Shown: positions 8,413-17,030, counted from the first letter of the stretch. The stretch: DNA of 64,000 nucleotides from Streptomyces sp. LUP47B (GCF_001746295.1 NZ_MJAH01000018.1:62001-126000); one strand, 5' to 3'. Made by a program: numbers and translations. The notes: generated from the sequence alone by a model not told the origin.

Positions 8413-9690
8413 ATGCCGCACTTCCCCAAGCCCGAGGCGGGCAGCTGGACCGAGCACTTCAAGATCGGCACCGAGCCGCTCTCGTTCGAGGACTCGATCT
8501 CGCCGGAGTTCTACGAGCAGGAGCGTGAGGCGATCTTCAAGAAGACCTGGCTGAACGTCGGCCGGGTCGAGCAGCTGCCGAAGAAGGGCAGCTACTTCAC
8601 CAAGGAGCTGGACGCCGCCGGCGCCTCGGTCATCATCGTGCGCGGCACGGACGAGGAGATCCGCGCGTTCCACAACGTCTGCCGCCACCGCGGCAACAAG
8701 CTGGTGTGGAACGACTTCCCGCGCGAGGAGACCAGCGGCACCTGCCGTCAGTTCACCTGCAAGTACCACGCCTGGCGCTACGGCCTCGACGGCAAGCTGG
8801 CCTTCGTGCAGCAGGAAGGCGAGTTCTTCGACCTCGACAAGGGCGACTACGGACTCGTCGGCGTCCAGTGCGAGGTGTGGGAGGGTTTCGTCTTCGTCAA
8901 CCTCGACCCGGAGAACACCACCGAACTGCGGGACTTTCTCGGTAAGTTCGGATCCGGCATCGAGGGCTACCCGTTCGACAGGCTGACCCAGGTGCACAAG
9001 TACCGCGCCGAGATCGGCTCCAACTGGAAACTGTTCATCGACGCGTTCGCCGAGTTCTATCACGCGCCGATCCTGCACGGCGGCCAGTACATGGCCGAGG
9101 AACGCGCCAAGATCCAGAAGTACGGGTACGAGGCACTCGCGTACGACATCGACGGCCCGCACAGCATGGTCTCCTCCTGGGGAGGCATCGCGCCGCCGCT
9201 GGACCGCAAGATGGTCAAGCCCATCGAAGCGGCGCTGCACAGCGGTCTGTTCGGGCCCTGGGACGCACCGGACATCGGCGTGGCCACCGAGGACCTGCCG
9301 CCCGCGGTCAACCCGACCCGCGACAAGCGCTGGGGCATGGACTCCTTCGTCTTCTTCCCCAACTTCATGCTGCTGATCTGGCGTCCCAACTGGGTTCTCA
9401 CGTACCACTACTGGCCGACCTCGTACAACACGCACATCTTCGAGGGCACCGCCTACTTCGTACCGCCGAAGAACGCTTTCGAGCGGCTGCAGCAGGAGCT
9501 GGCCGTCGTCTCCTTCAAGGAGTACGGGCTGCAGGACGGCAACACCCTCGAAGCGACCCAGACGATGCTGCAGTCCCGGGCGGCCCTCGACTTCCCGCTC
9601 AACGACCAGGAAGTACTCCTACGGCATCTGCACCACACGGCGATGCGGTACGTGAACGATCACGAGGCGAGCACGGCCGACGCGTCCTGA
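8413..9690 (+). CDS. Rieske non-heme iron oxygenase, large (alpha) subunit
   Basis: A 425-residue aromatic-ring-hydroxylating-type oxygenase. The Rieske [2Fe-2S] ligands are C90 and H92 (CRHRG) and C116 and H119 (CKYHAW). The mononuclear iron site follows in DAFAEFYHAPILH with H217 and H222. It would activate O2 with electrons from a reductase; the KshB-like protein at 23090 is the only such candidate in the window. No small beta subunit is adjacent, so it may be alpha-only, as in KshA- or phthalate-type enzymes. The next gene encodes a small unknown protein, then an amidohydrolase. The start has GAGGACGGA upstream. Confidence 0.95.
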   Translation: MPHFPKPEAGSWTEHFKIGTEPLSFEDSISPEFYEQEREAIFKKTWLNVGRVEQLPKKGSYFTKELDAAGASVIIVRGTDEEIRAFHNVCRHRGNKLVWNDFPREETSGTCRQFTCKYHAWRYGLDGKLAFVQQEGEFFDLDKGDYGLVGVQCEVWEGFVFVNLDPENTTELRDFLGKFGSGIEGYPFDRLTQVHKYRAEIGSNWKLFIDAFAEFYHAPILHGGQYMAEERAKIQKYGYEALAYDIDGPHSMVSSWGGIAPPLDRKMVKPIEAALHSGLFGPWDAPDIGVATEDLPPAVNPTRDKRWGMDSFVFFPNFMLLIWRPNWVLTYHYWPTSYNTHIFEGTAYFVPPKNAFERLQQELAVVSFKEYGLQDGNTLEATQTMLQSRAALDFPLNDQEVLLRHLHHTAMRYVNDHEASTADAS

Positions 9691-9723
9691 CAGCAGCCGA
9701 CGACCCCCCGGGAGACACCGATC

Positions 9724-10062
9724 ATGGCGCAGACCTTCCCGCCCGAATTCGCCGCGCTCGAGCCCTTCGCCGACTGGGCGATCCCGACCGAGCGCGCCCG
9801 TTACGCCAAGCGCATCGCCTCCACCATGGAGGAGCTCGACGCCTTCTACAGCGTGGCGTTCCCGCTCCTGCGGGACGGCACGGCCTACCTGGAGCAGGTC
9901 GACATGACCGAGCCGGAGAATCTCTCCGAACAGGACAAGCACCTGCTGTGGGCGTTCTGCGCGCTGGTGACCGTCGCCTTCCCCGTGGAGGCCTGGCGCC
10001 AGCCGAGGGTTCCCGACTCGGGCGCCTCCAGTATCGACGCCGTCCTCGAACCGGCGGTGTAG
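9724..10062 (+). CDS. Small unknown protein between Rieske oxygenase and amidohydrolase
   Basis: A 112-residue acidic soluble protein with no signal peptide or membrane segment and no motif I recognise. It is rich in aromatic and acidic residues (FADWAIPTERARYAKR, DKHLLWAFCALV). The start has GGGAG upstream and the codon use matches its neighbours. It lies 33 bp after the oxygenase and 2 bp before the amidohydrolase, so it is co-transcribed. By position it could replace a beta subunit or act as an accessory factor of the oxygenase, but it has no visible SnoaL/NTF2 pattern. Function unknown. Confidence 0.75.
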   Translation: MAQTFPPEFAALEPFADWAIPTERARYAKRIASTMEELDAFYSVAFPLLRDGTAYLEQVDMTEPENLSEQDKHLLWAFCALVTVAFPVEAWRQPRVPDSGASSIDAVLEPAV

Positions 10063-10064
10063 GC

Positions 10065-11309
10065 ATGGACCGGCCCCGCACGCCGTCGCCTCCCGTGCTC
10101 CTGCGCGCAGCCCGGCTGCTCGACATCGAGAAGGGGGAGTACGTCACCGAGGGCTCGGTCCTCGTCGAGGGTGAACGGATCACCGCGATCGGCGCCGACT
10201 CCCTGCCGGAGAACACGGTCGTACGCGACCTCGGCGATGTGACCTTGCTGCCAGGTCTGATGGACATGGAGGTGGACCTGGTCCTGGGCGGGGCCGACCA
10301 CCGCAGCCCGCTCATCCCGGTCCAGGAGGACCCGGCCGTGCGGACCCTGCGCGCCGCGGCCAACGCCCGCCGGACCCTGCGCTCCGGTTTCACCACCGTC
10401 CGCAACCTCGGACTGTTCGTGCAGACCGGCGGCATCCTCCTCGACGTGGCCCTGAAGAAGGCCATCGACCTGGGGTGGGTGGAGGGCCCGCGGATCGTGC
10501 CTGCCGGGCATGCGATCACGCCCACCGGCGGCCACCTCGACCCCACCATGTTCCAGGCCCTGGCCCCGCACGTCATGCCGCTCACCGTCGAGGAGGGAAT
10601 CGCCAACGGCGTCGACGAGGTCCGCAAGGCCGTCCGCTACCAGCTCAAGTACGGCGCCCGCGTCATCAAGGTCTGCGCTTCCAACGGCGTGATGTCGCAC
10701 ACCGGACCGGCCGGCGCCCAGCAGTACTCCGACGAGGAACTGCGCGCCATCGTGGACGAGGCCCACCGCGCTGGCGTCAAGGTCGCCGCCCACTGCATGG
10801 GTGACCGGGCCATCCGCGCCGCCCTGGACGCGGGCATCGACTGCATCGAGCACGGCTTCCTCGCGAGCGACGAGACCTTGGACCTGATGGCGGCACGGGG
10901 CACGTTCCTCGTCGCCACCACCTGCCTGACCGAGGCCATGGATCTGACGCACGCCGCTCCCGAACTGCAGGCCAAGGCCGCCGAGGTCTTTCCGCTCGCC
11001 CGCGCCACCACCTCGCGTGCCATCGCCCGAGGGGTGCGCGTGGCCCTGGGCACCGACGCTCCCGCCATCCCGCACGGCCGCGGATCGAAGGAGCTGATCG
11101 CCCTGGTGGACCGGGGGATGACGCCGCTCCAGGCGCTACGGGCGGCCACGGTCGTAGCCGCCGATCTCATCGACGCCGGGGACCGCGGACGGCTCGAACC
11201 CGGACTGCTCGCCGACATCGTGGCTGTCGCGGGTGACCCGCTCTCCGACATCGCGGTGACCGGTGACGTCCGGTTCGTGATGAAAGGCGGGCAGGTGTAC
11301 CGGGACTGA
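10065..11309 (+). CDS. Amidohydrolase-superfamily protein with altered first metal motif
   Basis: A 414-residue imidazolonepropionase-like amidohydrolase with an N-terminal beta-sandwich piece (ARLLDIEKGEYV), a TIM barrel and a C-terminal GDPLSDI return strand. Seen are SGFTTVRNLG, the probable carboxylated lysine in VIKVCASNGVMSH, AAHCMGD, CIEHG and the catalytic Asp in GTDAPA. The usual HxH after LPGLxD is replaced: the text is LPGLMDMEVDL, giving Glu and Asp at the two histidine positions. It probably hydrolyses a C-N or lactone bond in the Rieske pathway, with altered metal binding. It is the last gene of the operon. Confidence 0.88.
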   Translation: MDRPRTPSPPVLLRAARLLDIEKGEYVTEGSVLVEGERITAIGADSLPENTVVRDLGDVTLLPGLMDMEVDLVLGGADHRSPLIPVQEDPAVRTLRAAANARRTLRSGFTTVRNLGLFVQTGGILLDVALKKAIDLGWVEGPRIVPAGHAITPTGGHLDPTMFQALAPHVMPLTVEEGIANGVDEVRKAVRYQLKYGARVIKVCASNGVMSHTGPAGAQQYSDEELRAIVDEAHRAGVKVAAHCMGDRAIRAALDAGIDCIEHGFLASDETLDLMAARGTFLVATTCLTEAMDLTHAAPELQAKAAEVFPLARATTSRAIARGVRVALGTDAPAIPHGRGSKELIALVDRGMTPLQALRAATVVAADLIDAGDRGRLEPGLLADIVAVAGDPLSDIAVTGDVRFVMKGGQVYRD

Positions 11310-11347
11310 TGCGCGGCCCCCACCGCGAAGACAGCCCGGACATAAGG

Positions 11348-11362
11348 GAGAACCTAGTTTCT
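11348..11362. promoter_or_regulatory. Weak 15-bp operator copy (TetR 11429 promoter)
   Basis: GAGAACCTAGTTTCT keeps the left half GAGAAC perfectly; the right half is diverged. It lies 66 bp before the TetR start, which would suit autoregulation if this TetR binds the repeated site. Confidence 0.45.
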
Positions 11363-11428
11363 GCACACTGTGGGCGAGTGTACTGGTGAGGGAGAGGCGC
11401 GATCTCGCCCGTGCGCTAGGCTTGGGCC

Positions 11429-12313
11429 ATGACCACGAGCGATCCGGCGCCGGAGCCCTTTTCCACCGAGACCACCGCCAGCTGGCGTGAGCTGGCCGTC
11501 GCGCGGTCCGTCGATCCCGCGCGGGTGCGGGCCGAGAAGCGCGTGCAGCGCTTTCTCGACGCGGCCCTCGAGCTGCTGAGCGGGGAGTCCGGCAAGGACT
11601 TCACGGTGCAGGAAGTGGTCAAGAAGTCCGGCCAGTCCCTGCGGAGTTTCTACCAGTACTTCGCCGGTAAGCACGAGCTGTTGCTCGCCCTGTTCGAGGA
11701 GTCGGTTTCCTCCACAACGGTCCGGCTGCGGGACGCGCTGGAGGAGATCGACGATCCTCTGGAGCGTCTGCACCGCTTCACCGTCGATTACTACCGGCTG
11801 TGCCGGCCGATCGCCACGGCCCCCAAGGAGCGCAGGGCGGCGACACTCGGCATGGCCGAGTTCGCCCAGCAGTTGATGACCGAGCACCCCAAGGAGGCGG
11901 CGCGCGCCTTCGGGCCCATCAACGCCCTCCTCGTCGAACTGCTCGAGGCGGCGGCCGCCTCCGGTGCCGTGCGTCAGGACCTGGACCTCCGTCGCGTCGC
12001 CGGGACGGTGCTGCAGGCGACCATGTTCAGCTCCTTCGCCGTGACCATCGGCGGCCTGCACGCCGGGGACGACACAGCCGCCGAGGCCGAGGCGCTGTGG
12101 GAGCTGCTGTTCGGCGGGCTCACGGCCGAGGGCCGCAGCGCGGTGAAGGCGCCGGCCAAGGCCACCGCGAAGAGCACGGCGCCTGCGAAGCGGGCGCCCG
12201 CGGCCAAGAAGGCCCCGGCGAAGAAGACGGCCACGACCACGAAGACCGCCGTGAAGAAGGCACCGGCCAAGAAGCCGACGACCGCGCGCACAGCCGAGCG
12301 AACGGCCGACTGA
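11429..12313 (+). CDS. TetR-family regulator with lysine/alanine/proline-rich C-terminal tail
   Basis: A 294-residue TetR-type repressor. The helix-turn-helix spans about residues 58-80 (FTVQEVVKKSGQSLRSFYQ) and a ligand domain runs to about 235. Residues 239-294 form an unusual tail of AK, PAKK and KKAP repeats like those of histone H1 or streptomycete HupS. The HTH is almost the same as in the TetR at 43742-44437, so both should read the same operator. A weak copy of the repeated palindrome lies upstream. It is monocistronic with a terminator after it. The ligand, perhaps an acyl-CoA, is inferred. Confidence 0.92.
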   Translation: MTTSDPAPEPFSTETTASWRELAVARSVDPARVRAEKRVQRFLDAALELLSGESGKDFTVQEVVKKSGQSLRSFYQYFAGKHELLLALFEESVSSTTVRLRDALEEIDDPLERLHRFTVDYYRLCRPIATAPKERRAATLGMAEFAQQLMTEHPKEAARAFGPINALLVELLEAAAASGAVRQDLDLRRVAGTVLQATMFSSFAVTIGGLHAGDDTAAEAEALWELLFGGLTAEGRSAVKAPAKATAKSTAPAKRAPAAKKAPAKKTATTTKTAVKKAPAKKPTTARTAERTAD

Positions 12314-12341
12314 CCTCGTTATCACCACGGCGCATCACATC

Positions 12342-12380
12342 AGCCCCGCGTGTACGCACCAGCGTCCGCGCGGGGCTTTC
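12342..12380 (+). terminator. Rho-independent-type hairpin after TetR
   Basis: AGCCCCGCG at 12342-12350 pairs with CGCGGGGCT at 12369-12377, followed by a short TTTC. It lies 28 bp past the TetR stop. Confidence 0.65.
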
Positions 12381-12447
12381 GCGTTGTCGGCGGCGTGCAC
12401 CAGGACCGCCATGGCCGCACCAGACTGGGATTGTCATTGCCGTGTGT

Positions 12448-12462
12448 GAAAACGCCCTTCTC
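12448..12462. promoter_or_regulatory. 15-bp palindromic operator copy (P450/ferredoxin operon)
   Basis: GAAAACGCCCTTCTC, with one mismatch per half-site to GAGAAY-NNN-RTTCTC. It lies 42 bp before the P450 ATG at 12505. Confidence 0.6.
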
Positions 12463-12504
12463 ACCGCTGTCCGGTGTTGGTAACTTCCCTACCGGATAAC
12501 GCCG

Positions 12505-13842
12505 ATGAAGGGAGCCGTGCCGGCAGTGACGGACGATGAGACGGACTTCGAGGCAGTGGACTTCTTCCGCGACGAGAGCGTCGTCGCGGACCCGTACCCC
12601 TATTTCGACGCACTCCGCGCGCGCTGTCCGGTGCAGCGCGAGAGTCACCACGACGTGGTCATGGTGACCGGCTACGACGAGGCCGTACGGATCTACAACG
12701 ACACCGAGGCGTTCTCCGCGTGCAACGCGGTGAGTGGGCCGTTCCCCGGATTCCCGGTGCCGCTCGAGGGCGACGACGTCGGCGGGCTCATCGAGGCGCA
12801 CCGCGACGAGCTGCCGATGAGCGACCAGCTGCCGACTCTCGACCCGCCGGTGCACACCGACCACCGGGCGCTCCTCATGCGGCTGATCACGCCGAAGCGG
12901 CTGAAGGAGAACGAGGAGGCCATGTGGCGCCTCGCCGACGGCCTGCTCGACGATTTCCTGGAGGGCGAGGGCGTTGCAGTCCCGGGTGAGTTCGTCAGCG
13001 GGTTCGCCGGGCCCTTCACCTTTCTCGTCATCGCGGATCTGCTCGGCGTACCGGAAGGCGACCGGGCGGAGATCGCCGCCCTGCTGCGGCACGGTCCGGC
13101 GGGCGGCGGTATCGGCAGTACCGGAGAGGACACCCTCGACCGCAACCCGCTGGGGCATCTGTACGAGCGCGTCGCGCGCTACATCGAGGACCGGCGCCGT
13201 GCGCCGCGCGAGGACGTCCTCACGGGCCTGGCCACCGCCACCTTTCCCGACGGCAGGCTGCCCGAGGTCACGGATGTCGTGCGGGTCGCCGCGAACCTGT
13301 TCGCGGCGGGTCAGGAGACCACGGTGCGCCTGCTCGGCTCCGCACTCAAGCTCATCGCCGAACAGCCAGAGCTGCAGGCCGAGTTGAGAGAGCACCGTGA
13401 CCGGGTGCCGCTCTTCGTCGAGGAGGTGCTGCGCACCGAGAGCCCGGTGAAGGGCGACTTCCGGCTCACCCGCGTACCCGTCACGGTCGGCGGCGTCGGT
13501 CTGCCCGCGGGCACCACGGTGATGCTCCTCAACAGCGCGGCGAACCGCGACCCACGCCAGTTCGACGACCCCGCTGCGTTCGATCCCGCGCGCCCCGGAG
13601 TCCGCCGCCACATCGCCTTCGGGCGCGGACCGCACACCTGCCCGGGAGCACCGCTGGCCCGCGCGGAAGCCCGGGTGGCCATCGAACGGCTCCTCGACCG
13701 CACCACCGACATCCGGCTCTCCGAGAACCATCACGGCCCCGAGGGCGCGCGCCGCTTCCACTACGTACCGACCTTCATGTTGCGCGGACTGACCAGGCTG
13801 TTCCTGGAGTTCACGCTCGCGCCCCCGCAGGAGGCCGCGTGA
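12505..13842 (+). CDS. Cytochrome P450
   Basis: A P450 of about 445 residues with I-helix motif FAAGQETTV (Glu in place of the usual Asp), ExxR in EEVLR, and heme loop FGRGPHTCPGAPLAR. The start is uncertain: ATG 12505 has no ribosome site, whereas GTG 12526 is preceded by AAGGGAG and would remove seven residues. Its stop overlaps the GTG of a ferredoxin gene, so the pair forms a self-contained hydroxylase needing only a reductase. It is a different subfamily from the P450 at 124-1482. Substrate unknown. Confidence 0.95.
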   Translation: MKGAVPAVTDDETDFEAVDFFRDESVVADPYPYFDALRARCPVQRESHHDVVMVTGYDEAVRIYNDTEAFSACNAVSGPFPGFPVPLEGDDVGGLIEAHRDELPMSDQLPTLDPPVHTDHRALLMRLITPKRLKENEEAMWRLADGLLDDFLEGEGVAVPGEFVSGFAGPFTFLVIADLLGVPEGDRAEIAALLRHGPAGGGIGSTGEDTLDRNPLGHLYERVARYIEDRRRAPREDVLTGLATATFPDGRLPEVTDVVRVAANLFAAGQETTVRLLGSALKLIAEQPELQAELREHRDRVPLFVEEVLRTESPVKGDFRLTRVPVTVGGVGLPAGTTVMLLNSAANRDPRQFDDPAAFDPARPGVRRHIAFGRGPHTCPGAPLARAEARVAIERLLDRTTDIRLSENHHGPEGARRFHYVPTFMLRGLTRLFLEFTLAPPQEAA

Positions 13843-14027
13843 AGGCGAGCGTCGACGACGAGCGCTGCCGGGGCCACGGCATCTGTGAGCTCGCCTGCCC
13901 GGAGGTGTTCACCCTCACCGATGACGGCTATGCCGAGGCGCGTGAGGGCGAGCTGCCGGCCGGGACGGAGGCGGGCGTGAAGATGGCGGCCGGGTCCTGC
14001 CCCGAGCGCGCCATCACGGTGACCTGA
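13839..14027 (+). CDS. Ferredoxin, [3Fe-4S]-type with CxxHxxC motif
   Basis: A 62-residue ferredoxin with C10, His13, C16 (CRGHGIC), an extra C20 (ELACPE) and C54 (SCPE). It overlaps the P450 stop by 4 bp (GTGA) and is the obvious electron donor of that P450. It is similar in plan to the ferredoxin at 1479-1679, including His at the second cluster position. Confidence 0.93.
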   Translation: MKASVDDERCRGHGICELACPEVFTLTDDGYAEAREGELPAGTEAGVKMAAGSCPERAITVT

Positions 14028-14076
14028 CGGTCCGCCTGTAATTCCCTTACCTTCCCCCGTACCAAGAGAGGTCCGT

Positions 14077-14388
14077 ATGCCCAAGGGCTATGTCATCGTC
14101 ACTGAGGCCATCAAGGACCAGGCCGGCATGGAGGCCTACGGCCGCGCGGCTGCGCCGTCCATGGCCGAGGCGGGCGCACGCGTCCTCGCGGTCGACGCGA
14201 GCCCGCAGGTCCTGGAGGGCCAGTGGCACGAAGGGCGCACCGTTCTCCTGGAGTTCCCTTCCGTGGAGGCTGCCCAGGCCTGGTACGAGTCCGCCGCGTA
14301 TGCCGAGGCGAAAGTGCTGCGGCTGGCCGCGGCCGACTGCAACGGCGTGCTGCTCGCGGGGTTCGAGATGCCGCCGCGCCAGGGCTGA
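14077..14388 (+). CDS. DUF1330 family protein
   Basis: A 103-residue protein of the ferredoxin-like dimeric alpha/beta-barrel type: MPKGYVIVTEAIKD, then VLEGQWHEGRTVLLEFPS and AWYESAAYAEAK, the standard DUF1330 pattern. The family has no settled reaction; members are often found with catabolic genes. It sits 49 bp after the ferredoxin and probably belongs to the P450 operon. Confidence 0.85.
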   Translation: MPKGYVIVTEAIKDQAGMEAYGRAAAPSMAEAGARVLAVDASPQVLEGQWHEGRTVLLEFPSVEAAQAWYESAAYAEAKVLRLAAADCNGVLLAGFEMPPRQG

Positions 14389-14448
14389 CCCTGCCGCGTC
14401 GCCCTGCCCCCGCGCATGGTCCCCGGCCAGGGCGATGGCGTGCCGCGC

Positions 14449-15192
14449 TCAGGGGCGGCGGCGCAGCACCTGTTCCGCGGCCTCCCAGTGCTCGTCCGCC
14501 ACCCACAGCTCGGCGAACGCGTCCACGGCCTCCTGGGCGGAGACTCCGCGGACCACGCGCTTGATGCTCGCCGCGGGACGGTTGGCCAGCGAGGCCGCCA
14601 ACTGACGCCAGCTGTCGGCGAATTCGGCTCGCGGTAGCACCAAGTCGACGAGCCCCAGCCGCTCGGCCTCGCCCACATCCAGGATCCGCCCCGTCCCGGC
14701 CAGCAGCAGCGCTCGTCCCGGCCCGACGAGCGTCGCCAGCCGTTCCGCGCCGCCCCACGCCGGCATGATCTCCAGGCTGACCTGGTTGAACCCGATCCGT
14801 ATGCCCTCCGCGGCCACCCGGATGTCGGCCGCCACCGCGATCTCGGCGCCGCCGCCGAGGGCGTGCCCGTTGAGCGCGGCGATCACCGGTGCGGGGAAGT
14901 CCGCGATCCGATCGCAGACGTCGCGCATCCGCCGGGCCATCTCGGCGGCCTCCTCATGAGTGCGCAGGGCCGCGAGCTCCTTGAGGTCGCCGCCGGAGAC
15001 GAACGCGCGGTCTCCCGCCCCCGTGATGACCAGCGCCCGCGCCCCTTGTGCTGCATCCAGGGTCTTCTCCAACTCGCCCATGGTGTCCAGGGAGATGGCG
15101 TTGCGGGCGTGCGGGCGGTTGATGGTGACGACCGCGACCGCGCCGTACAGCTCCAGCTCGACCGTCGCGACCGCGCCGTCCAGCTCGACCAT
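14449..15192 (-). CDS. Enoyl-CoA hydratase/isomerase family protein
   Basis: A 247-residue crotonase-fold protein: VAVVTINRPHARNAIS, the oxyanion-hole segments FVSGGDLKEL and GHALGGGAE, then IMPAWGGAERL. Crotonases hydrate or isomerise acyl-CoA double bonds. The position usually holding the second catalytic Glu reads PAWGGAERL, so a hydratase is likely but not certain. ATG 15192 has GGAGG 6 bp upstream. It is transcribed alone, divergent from the ligase at 15397, with an operator-like half site at 15221 between them. Confidence 0.9.
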   Translation of the reverse strand: MVELDGAVATVELELYGAVAVVTINRPHARNAISLDTMGELEKTLDAAQGARALVITGAGDRAFVSGGDLKELAALRTHEEAAEMARRMRDVCDRIADFPAPVIAALNGHALGGGAEIAVAADIRVAAEGIRIGFNQVSLEIMPAWGGAERLATLVGPGRALLLAGTGRILDVGEAERLGLVDLVLPRAEFADSWRQLAASLANRPAASIKRVVRGVSAQEAVDAFAELWVADEHWEAAEQVLRRRP

Positions 15193-15220
15193 GCGGAACC
15201 TCCGTACCTGTGGCGTCGAG

Positions 15221-15235
15221 GATATTGGCATTCTC
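15221..15235. promoter_or_regulatory. 15-bp operator copy in divergent hydratase/ligase region
   Basis: GATATTGGCATTCTC: the right half matches the family consensus perfectly, the left half is diverged. It lies 28 bp from the hydratase start and about 160 bp from the ligase start, so the hydratase is the likelier target. Confidence 0.55.
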
Positions 15236-15396
15236 AGTAAGCGGAAATAGCATATCCGGCGCCGGGGCGGACCGGTCCAGGGGAAGATCCGACCGCCTGG
15301 GCCACGCGGGCGGCGCCCTGCCCGCACTCCCGCACCGCCCGCCCATCGTGACCCGGCCCGAGATCCGGCCGCCAAGTCGTCAGGGGAGCGTTCGCC

Positions 15397-16992
15397 ATGC
15401 CTGCCACGGTGCCGTCAGAGCTGTCGTACACCTTCCGTGAGATCCCGCCGGAGCTGGTCGCCCGCTACGAGGCGGAGGGCTGGTGGACCCGCGACACCAT
15501 CGGCGACCTCCTGAGTCGAGGGCTCGCCTTCGCTCCCGACGTCGCCTTCCGCGTGCATTCGCAAGTCCGGCCGTACGAGGGCACGTTCGCCGAAGTCGAG
15601 CGTGTCGCGCGGAGGTTGGCGGCGGGGCTGCGCGCTCGGGGAGTCCTCCCCGGCGACCGGATCGTGCTGCAGCTACCGAACTGGATGGAGACCGCGGCCG
15701 TTTTCTGGGCCTCCGCGTTCCTGGGTGCCGTCGTGGTCCCCGTCGTCCACTTCTACGGGCGCAAGGAACTGAGCTACATCCTCGACGCCACCCGCCCCAA
15801 GGTCTTCGTGACCGCCGAGAAGTTCCGCCATCTGAGCTTCGACCCGGAGGTCTGCACGGACGTGCCCGTCGTGGGTGTGGTGGGGCGTGACTTCGACGAC
15901 CTGCTGTCCGGCGAACCCCTGACGGGCACCGCCCCCGTGGACCCGGACGCGCCCGCACTGATCGCCTTCACCTCGGGAACCACCCGTGATCCCAAGGGGG
16001 TTGTCCACAGCCACCGCACGCTCGGCTTCGAGACGCGACAGCTGGCCGACCTGTATCCGGCCGACCGCGGCGACCAGCTGACCGCCGCACCCCTCGGGCA
16101 CTTCATCGGCATGATCAACGCGCTGCTCATCCAGGTGCTCGACGGAATGCCGGTCAACATGACCGACGTCTGGGACCCGGGGCAGGCGCTGCGCCTGATC
16201 CGCGAGGAAGGACTCGCGGTCGGCGGGGGAGCCGCGTACTACATGTCGAGCCTGCTCGACCACCCGGACTTCACCGCCGCCGACGCCGCCCGCCTGCCTT
16301 ACGCGGGCCTTGGCGGCGCCGCGGTCCCCTCACCCCTCACCACGCGCCTGGAGGCCCTCGGCATCACGGTGTTCCGCTCGTACGGATCCACCGAACACCC
16401 CTCGGCCACCGCCACCCGGGTCAGCGCGCCGGCCGCCAAGCGTCTGCACACGGACGGCGATCCGATGCCGGGTGTGGAGGTGCGCCTGGCCGACGACGGG
16501 GAGATCCTCACCCGCGGCCCCGACCTCTGCCTCGGGTACACCGACCCGGACCTGACGGCGGCCGTGTTCGACGCGGAGGGCTGGTACCGCACCGGCGACA
16601 TCGGCGTGATCGACGACGACGGCTACCTCACCATCGTCGACCGCAAGGCGGATGTCATCATCCGCGGTGGCGAGAACATCAGCGCCGTCGAGGTCGAGGA
16701 AGTGCTCCTCGGCCTCGCGGCCGTCGCCGAAACCGCCGTCGTCGCCGCGCCCGACGCACGCCTGGGCGAGCACGCCGCCGCGTTCGTGCGCCTGCGCCCC
16801 GGCCATGCGCCCCCTTCACTCGACGAGGTGCGCGCTCACCTCCAACGTGCCGGTCTGGCACGGCAGAAGTGGCCCGAGGAACTGCACGCCGTCGAGGAGT
16901 TCCCGCGCACGGCGAGCGGCAAGGTCAAGAAGTTCGTGCTCCGCGGCGAACTCTCGGCGAAGGCGCGCGCGGACATTGCGGCGGAAGGTTGA
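15397..16992 (+). CDS. Acyl-CoA synthetase (AMP-forming, FadD-like)
   Basis: A 531-residue ANL-superfamily ligase forming acyl-CoA from a carboxylate, ATP and CoA through an acyl-adenylate. The P-loop-like AMP motif is FTSGTTRDPKGVVHSH, A5 is YGSTEHPS, the hinge is GWYRTGDIGVIDDDGYL, then IVDRKADVIIRGGENIS and the catalytic lysine region PRTASGKVKKF. Length and motifs are complete. GGGGAG precedes the ATG. Operator 16994 follows its stop, so the downstream amidohydrolase operon is separate. Confidence 0.95.
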   Translation: MPATVPSELSYTFREIPPELVARYEAEGWWTRDTIGDLLSRGLAFAPDVAFRVHSQVRPYEGTFAEVERVARRLAAGLRARGVLPGDRIVLQLPNWMETAAVFWASAFLGAVVVPVVHFYGRKELSYILDATRPKVFVTAEKFRHLSFDPEVCTDVPVVGVVGRDFDDLLSGEPLTGTAPVDPDAPALIAFTSGTTRDPKGVVHSHRTLGFETRQLADLYPADRGDQLTAAPLGHFIGMINALLIQVLDGMPVNMTDVWDPGQALRLIREEGLAVGGGAAYYMSSLLDHPDFTAADAARLPYAGLGGAAVPSPLTTRLEALGITVFRSYGSTEHPSATATRVSAPAAKRLHTDGDPMPGVEVRLADDGEILTRGPDLCLGYTDPDLTAAVFDAEGWYRTGDIGVIDDDGYLTIVDRKADVIIRGGENISAVEVEEVLLGLAAVAETAVVAAPDARLGEHAAAFVRLRPGHAPPSLDEVRAHLQRAGLARQKWPEELHAVEEFPRTASGKVKKFVLRGELSAKARADIAAEG

Positions 16993-16993
16993 T

Positions 16994-17008
16994 GAGAATA
17001 GCATTCTC
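16994..17008. promoter_or_regulatory. 15-bp palindromic operator copy (amidohydrolase-ligase operon)
   Basis: GAGAATAGCATTCTC, one of the best copies. It starts 2 bp after the upstream stop and ends 22 bp before the ATG at 17031, which leaves room only for the AAGGAGG ribosome site; the promoter must lie inside the preceding gene or overlap the operator. Confidence 0.8.
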
Positions 17009-17030
17009 GTAATCAGTGAAGGAGGATCTC

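Noticed and set aside
8413..9690. Rieske protein as KshA (3-ketosteroid 9-alpha-hydroxylase)
   Set aside because: The KshB-like reductase makes this tempting, but the Rieske motifs and the lack of other steroid genes do not support it.
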